Shown: positions 60,213 through 64,000 of the stretch, in pieces
Layout: the number at the start of each line of letters is the position of its first letter
Position numbering within the stretch: the stretch's first letter is position 1
Origin: Streptomyces sp. CB02058
GTDB taxonomy: Bacteria; Actinomycetota; Actinomycetes; Streptomycetales; Streptomycetaceae
DNA length: 64,000 nucleotides
NCBI RefSeq assembly: GCF_001905505.1
Contig: NZ_LIPG01000003.1
Location: forward strand, 434,001-498,000
Direction of reading: 5' to 3'
Program-made: the position numbers and the translations under genes
Notes under the pieces: generated by a model
What the model was told of the DNA's origin: nothing
Seen by the model: the letters and a program-made list of their open reading frames with translations, nothing else
Databases searched by the model: none

Positions 60213-60890
60213 ATGAAGAGCGACCTCTTTTCCAGCGAGCACATGGCCCAGCAGGCCACCGCCCCCGGCATGACCCTGCAGAACGCCAAATCGATCAAAT
60301 ACGCCGTCAACGGCGAGATGTACGCGCGTCAGGGATCGATGATCGCCTTCCGGGGCAGTCTCCAGTTCGAGCGCAAGGGCCAGGGCATAGGCGGCATGCT
60401 CAAGCGGGCCGTGACCGGGGAGGGGCTCGCCCTGATGTCGGTCACCGGCCAGGGCGAGGCGTGGTTCGCGCACGAGGCGGCCAGCTGCTTCATCGTGGAC
60501 ATGGAACAGGGCGACGTCCTGACCATCAACGGCCGCAACGTCCTCTGTTTCGACGCGAGCCTGTCCTACGAGATCAAGACCGTGAAGGGCGCCGGAATGA
60601 CCGGTGGCGGTCTCTTCAACAGCGTCTTCAGCGGGTACGGGAAGCTCGGCCTGATCTGCGACGGCCATCCCATAGTGATCCCCGTCACCGCGCAGCAGCC
60701 GGTGTACGTGGACACGGACGCGGTCGTCGGCTGGAGCGCCCAGCTCTCCACCTCCCTGCACCGCTCGCAGAGCTTCGGCTCGATGGTGCGCGGCGGCTCC
60801 GGCGAGGCGGTGCAGCTGATGCTCCAGGGCGAGGGGTTCGTGATCGTGCGCCCGAGCGAACTCAAGCAGGAGAAGGCGTCGGCCCATTGA
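60213..60890 (+). CDS. AIM24 family protein
   Basis: This is a 225-residue beta-rich protein of the AIM24/TIGR00266 family: MIAFRGSLQFERKGQGIGGMLKRAVTGEGLALMSVTGQGEAWFAHEAASCFIVDMEQGDVLTINGRNVLCFDASLSYEIKTV, then GGGLFNSVFSGYGKLGLICDGHPIVIPV. These double-stranded beta-helix proteins are related to tryptophan-RNA-attenuator-like folds. Their cellular role in bacteria is unknown, with some links to membranes. The stop overlaps a TTG start of the ABC gene (TTGA), so both are co-translated. ATG 60213 follows GAGGA by eight bases. Confidence 0.88.
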   Translation: MKSDLFSSEHMAQQATAPGMTLQNAKSIKYAVNGEMYARQGSMIAFRGSLQFERKGQGIGGMLKRAVTGEGLALMSVTGQGEAWFAHEAASCFIVDMEQGDVLTINGRNVLCFDASLSYEIKTVKGAGMTGGGLFNSVFSGYGKLGLICDGHPIVIPVTAQQPVYVDTDAVVGWSAQLSTSLHRSQSFGSMVRGGSGEAVQLMLQGEGFVIVRPSELKQEKASAH

Positions 60891-62761
60891 TCCTGCGGGA
60901 CGTGGGCCGCCGCCACGGGCTGCGCGGACCCTGGGCGTTGCGCGGTGTCGGCCTGGAGCTGCCCGCGCACACCCTGGTCCGGGTCGAGGGCGCCAACGGC
61001 TCGGGCAAGACGACCCTGTTGCGGCTGCTCGCCGGGATCGACGCGCCCACCGAGGGCCGGATCACGGGCCGGCCGCGCACGGCGTACGTCCCCGAGCGCT
61101 TCCCGGCGGCCCTGCCGTTCACGGCTGCCGGGTACCTCGTCCACATGGGCCGGGTCCACGGCTTCACCGCCGCGGAGGCCGCGGGACGGGCCGAGGAGTG
61201 GCTCGCGCGGTTCGGGGCGGCCGGGCACGCCCGTACGCCCCTGGCGGAGCTCTCCAAGGGCACCAGCCAGAAGGTCGCCGTCGCCCAGGCACTCCTGGCC
61301 GGCCCGCAGCTGCTTGTCCTGGACGAGGCGTGGACCGGCCTGGACGCCGGGGCGCGCGAGGAGCTGGACCGGGCCGTCACCGAGCGGGTCGCCGAGGGTG
61401 CCACGGTGGTGTTCGTCGACCACGATCCGCGACGGCTGGCCGGATCGGCCGTCGCGTACCGGCTGGACGGGCTGACGCTCGCTCCGGTCGGCACGGCGCC
61501 CCACCACCCCGGCCCGAGGATCCGCATCGAGGCGACGGGCCCGGCGTCGGCCCCCCTCCCGGCCCGACTGCCCGGAGCTCCGGCGGTCGACCGGGACGCC
61601 GGCGACCCTTTCGCGGCCCGCTTCACCACGACCACCGCGCACTCGGACCGCCTGCTGCACGCCCTGCTCACGGCCGACCCGCCCTGGCACATCACGGGGG
61701 TCACGCGACTCCCGGAACCGGCCCGGGCCCGCGCCTCGGAGCAGGCGACGGCCGTTGACCTGGAGGAGGGCCCGGCCCCAGCCCCCGACGCGCGACAGCC
61801 CGCCCCAGCCACCTCTCCGGGACCGGCTGCCCCCTCGGCACCGGCTGCCTCAACCGCGCCGACCGTTTCCACGGGACCGGCTGCCCCACTCGCGCCGACC
61901 GTTTCCACGGCACCGGCCGCCCCACCCGTCCCGGCTGCGACCACCGCCCCGCCCACATCGGCCGTCACTGCGGCACCAGCCGTCACCACCGCCCCGCCCG
62001 CCGCTTCCGCGCCCCGCACCGACCGTGGGCCCCGCCCGGACAATGCGCTCCTGCCCCGGCCCGCACCCGCACCCCGTACCGCGCTGCGCGCCACCGCCGC
62101 GACCGTGCGCTACCAGGCCGCGATGCTGGCCCGGTCGCAGCGCTGGCTCGCACCCCTCCTGCTCTACGCCGCCGCTCTCGGCATCGGCGTACGGGCGGGG
62201 CAGCCCCTGCTGGACTCGCTCGGTTACGCCGCTGCCGCGCTGGTCCCCGTCGCCGCGTGGTTCACCCGGCTCTGCGTCACCCAGGAGCCGCGCGCCGCAC
62301 GGGCCGTCACCGCCGCCGCCGTCGGGCCGGCCCGCGCCCACCGGGCCTCGGTGCTCACCGCCCTGAACTGCGCGCTCGCCGTGGGCGCCGCGGGCACCGG
62401 GATCGTGCTGCTGATCAGCGAACCGGTCAGCACCGACCGCACCGTCGCCGTACCGCTCCCGCCCGCCGCCCTCGCCGGGCTGCTCGCCGCCGCCTGCTGC
62501 GCCCTGGCCGGAACGGCCGTGGGGGCACTCTGCGCCCGCCCGGTCCTCCACCGGCGGGGCTGGTCGCTCATGGCGACCCTGCTCGCCGTGCTGCTCGTCC
62601 TCGTGGGCAGGGGATCGCCCGCCAGGGACGCGGTGACGGCCCTGGTCTCGGGCTCGACGAGCGGCACGGTGGCGCTGCCCCTGCTGCCGCTGCTCGTGGC
62701 CGCCGTCGTCGCCGTCGCCGTGGCCGCCCTGACGTCGCGGATCGCCGCGCTGCGCGGGTGA
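60887..62761 (+). CDS. One-piece ABC transporter: ATPase, long Pro/Ala linker, six-helix membrane domain
   Basis: The protein is 624 residues from a TTG that overlaps the AIM24 stop. The ATPase (1-210) has Walker A VEGANGSGKTTLL (34-46), an LSKGTSQK signature instead of the usual LSGGQ, Walker B LLVLDEAWTGLD and H-loop VFVDHDP. The linker (about 275-390) is Pro/Ala/Thr-rich with internal repeats such as APTVSTGPAAPLAPTVSTAPAAP. The C-terminal domain (about 400-624) has six hydrophobic helices and resembles an ABC-2-type membrane half. The order ATPase-then-membrane is opposite to most exporter fusions. GTG 60902 is an alternative start. The substrate is unknown; a link to AIM24 is inferred from coupling. 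Confidence 0.82.
   Translation: MILRDVGRRHGLRGPWALRGVGLELPAHTLVRVEGANGSGKTTLLRLLAGIDAPTEGRITGRPRTAYVPERFPAALPFTAAGYLVHMGRVHGFTAAEAAGRAEEWLARFGAAGHARTPLAELSKGTSQKVAVAQALLAGPQLLVLDEAWTGLDAGAREELDRAVTERVAEGATVVFVDHDPRRLAGSAVAYRLDGLTLAPVGTAPHHPGPRIRIEATGPASAPLPARLPGAPAVDRDAGDPFAARFTTTTAHSDRLLHALLTADPPWHITGVTRLPEPARARASEQATAVDLEEGPAPAPDARQPAPATSPGPAAPSAPAASTAPTVSTGPAAPLAPTVSTAPAAPPVPAATTAPPTSAVTAAPAVTTAPPAASAPRTDRGPRPDNALLPRPAPAPRTALRATAATVRYQAAMLARSQRWLAPLLLYAAALGIGVRAGQPLLDSLGYAAAALVPVAAWFTRLCVTQEPRAARAVTAAAVGPARAHRASVLTALNCALAVGAAGTGIVLLISEPVSTDRTVAVPLPPAALAGLLAAACCALAGTAVGALCARPVLHRRGWSLMATLLAVLLVLVGRGSPARDAVTALVSGSTSGTVALPLLPLLVAAVVAVAVAALTSRIAALRG
61856..61925 (+). repeat. Direct repeats in the ABC linker
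   Basis: The segment encoding A-P-T-V-S-T-(G/A)-P-A-A-P occurs twice in tandem about 40-45 bases apart, with near-identical DNA (GCGCCGACCGTTTCCACGG in both copies). This is the repeat-expanded part of the Pro/Ala linker, so its length may vary between strains. Confidence 0.6.
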
Positions 62762-62775
62762 GTACGCTCGTACGC

Positions 62776-62955
62776 ATGGACGACGCCTACTGCGAGACGC
62801 CCGCGCACGCACCCGCCCCGGTGGACGCGGGTCCGCCGTACGCCGAGTGCGTGCTGTGCCGGAAGCCGACCGAGCACCCGGAGTCGACGAAGGGCAGCAC
62901 CCTCTGCCCGGTGTGCGAGTGGCAGGAGGCGGGGCGCACCGCGTGCTCCGGCTGA
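62776..62955 (+). CDS. Small zinc-ribbon-like protein
   Basis: This 59-residue protein has two CxxC pairs, ECVLCRKP and LCPVCEWQ, separated by fourteen residues, which form a probable zinc ribbon, plus single cysteines near each end. ATG 62776 is 14 bases after the ABC gene stop, and the promoter may be shared. The short length and conserved Cys pattern argue for a real gene even though no ribosome site stands out. The function is unknown. Confidence 0.65.
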   Translation: MDDAYCETPAHAPAPVDAGPPYAECVLCRKPTEHPESTKGSTLCPVCEWQEAGRTACSG

Positions 62956-62973
62956 CCTGCGCTCGGGCGGCGC

Positions 62974-63888
62974 TCAGCCGCGCATCAGCTCGGAGACCTT
63001 GACGAAGCGGAAGCCCCGCTCGCGCAGCTCCGGCACGATCGTGCGTACGGCCTCCTCGGTGACGGGCGCGGCGCTGCGGGTGCAGTGCATGACCACCAGG
63101 GAGCCGGGCCGCACCCCGTCCAGCACCTGCTCGGCCACCGCGTCCGCGTCCGTGGCGAAGGCGTCACCGCTGACCACGTCCCACTGGACGGCGGTCACCC
63201 CGGCGGGGGCCAGGGCCTTCAGCGCCGCGTCGTCGTAGCAACCGCCCGGGAAGCGGAAGTACGGCACCACATTGCGCGCCCCCGTCTTCCTGATCGCGGC
63301 GAAGGCCCGGTCCACATCGCCCCGCATGTCGTCCCGTCCGACGGCCGGCAGGCCGTAGCAGGGCGAGGAGAAGGCGTAATGGCTGAAGGAGTGGTTGGCG
63401 ATCTCGAAGAGGGGGTCGGTGCCGATCGAGCGAGCCTGAGCCGGGTACTCCTGCGCCCAGCGGCCCGTCATGAAGACCGTCGACGGGATCTTCAGCTCGC
63501 GCAGCGACGCGATCAGCCCCGGGTTGTCGAAACGCTCGCCGCCCGCGGCCCGGGGGCCCTGATCCGCCGTCATGTCCGCGTCGAAGGTGAGCGCCACGAC
63601 CTTCCCGGACCCGCTCCGGGAGCCCTGGAGCGCTCCCTCCGCACGGCGTTCGAAGACCGGTGTGAGACCGGCGGGTCCCGGAGCGAGCACGGGCGGCTCG
63701 CTCTCCGGGGCCCGTGACGGTGCGGAGGGCTTCGGCGCGGGCCGTGTCGGGGCCTCCGGAGAGGCCGCCGGGGGAGCGGCGGCCCGGGACCGGGTGGCCC
63801 CGGGGTCGGCGCACCCGGTGAGCGCCCCGCTCAGGACGGCTCCCCCGAGAGCAGTCAGCACGATCATCGTACGAACGGATTTGATCAC
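62974..63888 (-). CDS. Polysaccharide deacetylase lipoprotein (CE4, NodB-type)
   Basis: The 304-residue protein has a lipoprotein signal (LTALGGAVLSGALTGC, Cys26), then a Pro/Ala-rich spacer to about residue 75. The NodB domain has motif 1 LTFDADMT, motif 2 NHSFSHY (metal histidines), motif 3 YFRFPGGCYDD, motif 4 WDVVSGD, and motif 5 LVVMHCTRSAAPVTEEAVRTIVPELRERG. CE4 enzymes remove acetyl groups from peptidoglycan GlcNAc/MurNAc, chitin or xylan. A membrane-anchored form near the cell wall suggests peptidoglycan or glycopolymer editing. The start ATG 63888 is the only methionine before the signal. Confidence 0.92.
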   Translation of the reverse strand: MIKSVRTMIVLTALGGAVLSGALTGCADPGATRSRAAAPPAASPEAPTRPAPKPSAPSRAPESEPPVLAPGPAGLTPVFERRAEGALQGSRSGSGKVVALTFDADMTADQGPRAAGGERFDNPGLIASLRELKIPSTVFMTGRWAQEYPAQARSIGTDPLFEIANHSFSHYAFSSPCYGLPAVGRDDMRGDVDRAFAAIRKTGARNVVPYFRFPGGCYDDAALKALAPAGVTAVQWDVVSGDAFATDADAVAEQVLDGVRPGSLVVMHCTRSAAPVTEEAVRTIVPELRERGFRFVKVSELMRG

Positions 63889-64000
63889 CGAAGGACGCTA
63901 GCTGAAGGGCGATCGGATTGCGCCCGCGGCGCTCCGGGCCGGCGCGCGGCCGGCCCGGATCACCCGTCTGCCGTCCCGGTCAGCGCCAGGGGCCCGTCAC
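63889..64000. other. Upstream region of the deacetylase gene, window edge
   Basis: These 112 bases show no gene and no clear promoter. GGCCGGCGCGCGGCCGGCC-like short inverted repeats are part of the GC-rich background. Confidence 0.4.

Overview
The window is high-GC actinobacterial chromosome, almost certainly Streptomyces. The evidence is the GC-rich third codon positions, frequent GTG and TTG starts, Tat lipoproteins, DUF397/DUF5753 regulator pairs and a gene order I recognise from S. coelicolor: ngcEFG, rok7B7, xylFGH, dxs, amino-acid permease, then fadB/thiolase, RNase D, hemE, hemG and hemQ. No tRNA, rRNA, CRISPR array, insertion sequence or prophage gene was seen. The region looks like stable core/arm-boundary chromosome rather than an island.

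Layout. 1-5.5 kb: the end of a DUF4189 protein, a histidine phosphatase, a Ser/Thr kinase fused to a DUF4328 membrane domain, a TetR-C-like protein and a DUF5753/DUF397 regulator pair. 5.6-6.8 kb: a secreted AA10-CBM2 lytic polysaccharide monooxygenase with a perfect CebR-type operator at its promoter. 6.9-10.8 kb: a surface-protein cluster with a signal peptidase lacking the usual catalytic lysine, a class F sortase and two secreted proteins with C-terminal anchors. 10.8-23.6 kb: sugar acquisition, with a GH92 alpha-mannosidase divergent from ngcEFG, the ROK regulator, and xylFGH. A 16-bp operator-like palindrome is shared by the GH92 gene and xylF, and a DasR-like site overlaps the ngcE promoter. 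23.7-27.3 kb: dxs and an APC permease.

27.4-38.9 kb: a cell-wall glycopolymer locus. It holds an LCP phosphotransferase, a beta-propeller (PLL-like) protein, two tandem Stealth sugar-phosphate transferases, two large GT4 glycosyltransferases with an extra C-terminal domain, and a GalU. 39-46.8 kb: fatty-acid oxidation (thiolase-fadB overlapping operon), RNase D, a LuxR-type regulator, DUF3000 and hemE. 46.9-51.6 kb: a CoA-disulfide-reductase-like flavoprotein, a DUF4349 lipoprotein, and hemG-hemQ, the last steps of the coproporphyrin-dependent haem route.

51.9-55.2 kb is the most interesting part. A DUF692 (MNIO) enzyme fused to a DUF2063-like partner domain sits 5 bases upstream of a TIGR04222 membrane protein whose tail is a Gly/Ser repeat with eight regularly spaced cysteines. 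A second, tail-less TIGR04222 paralogue follows. MNIO enzymes oxidatively modify cysteines in peptides, so this looks like a modifying enzyme with a membrane-tethered multi-cysteine substrate. 55.4-64 kb: a Tat-secreted GH43-like protein, a secreted trefoil-nuclease/phosphatase, DUF4142, a PTH2-type peptidyl-tRNA hydrolase, AIM24, a one-piece ABC exporter, a tiny zinc ribbon and a polysaccharide deacetylase lipoprotein.
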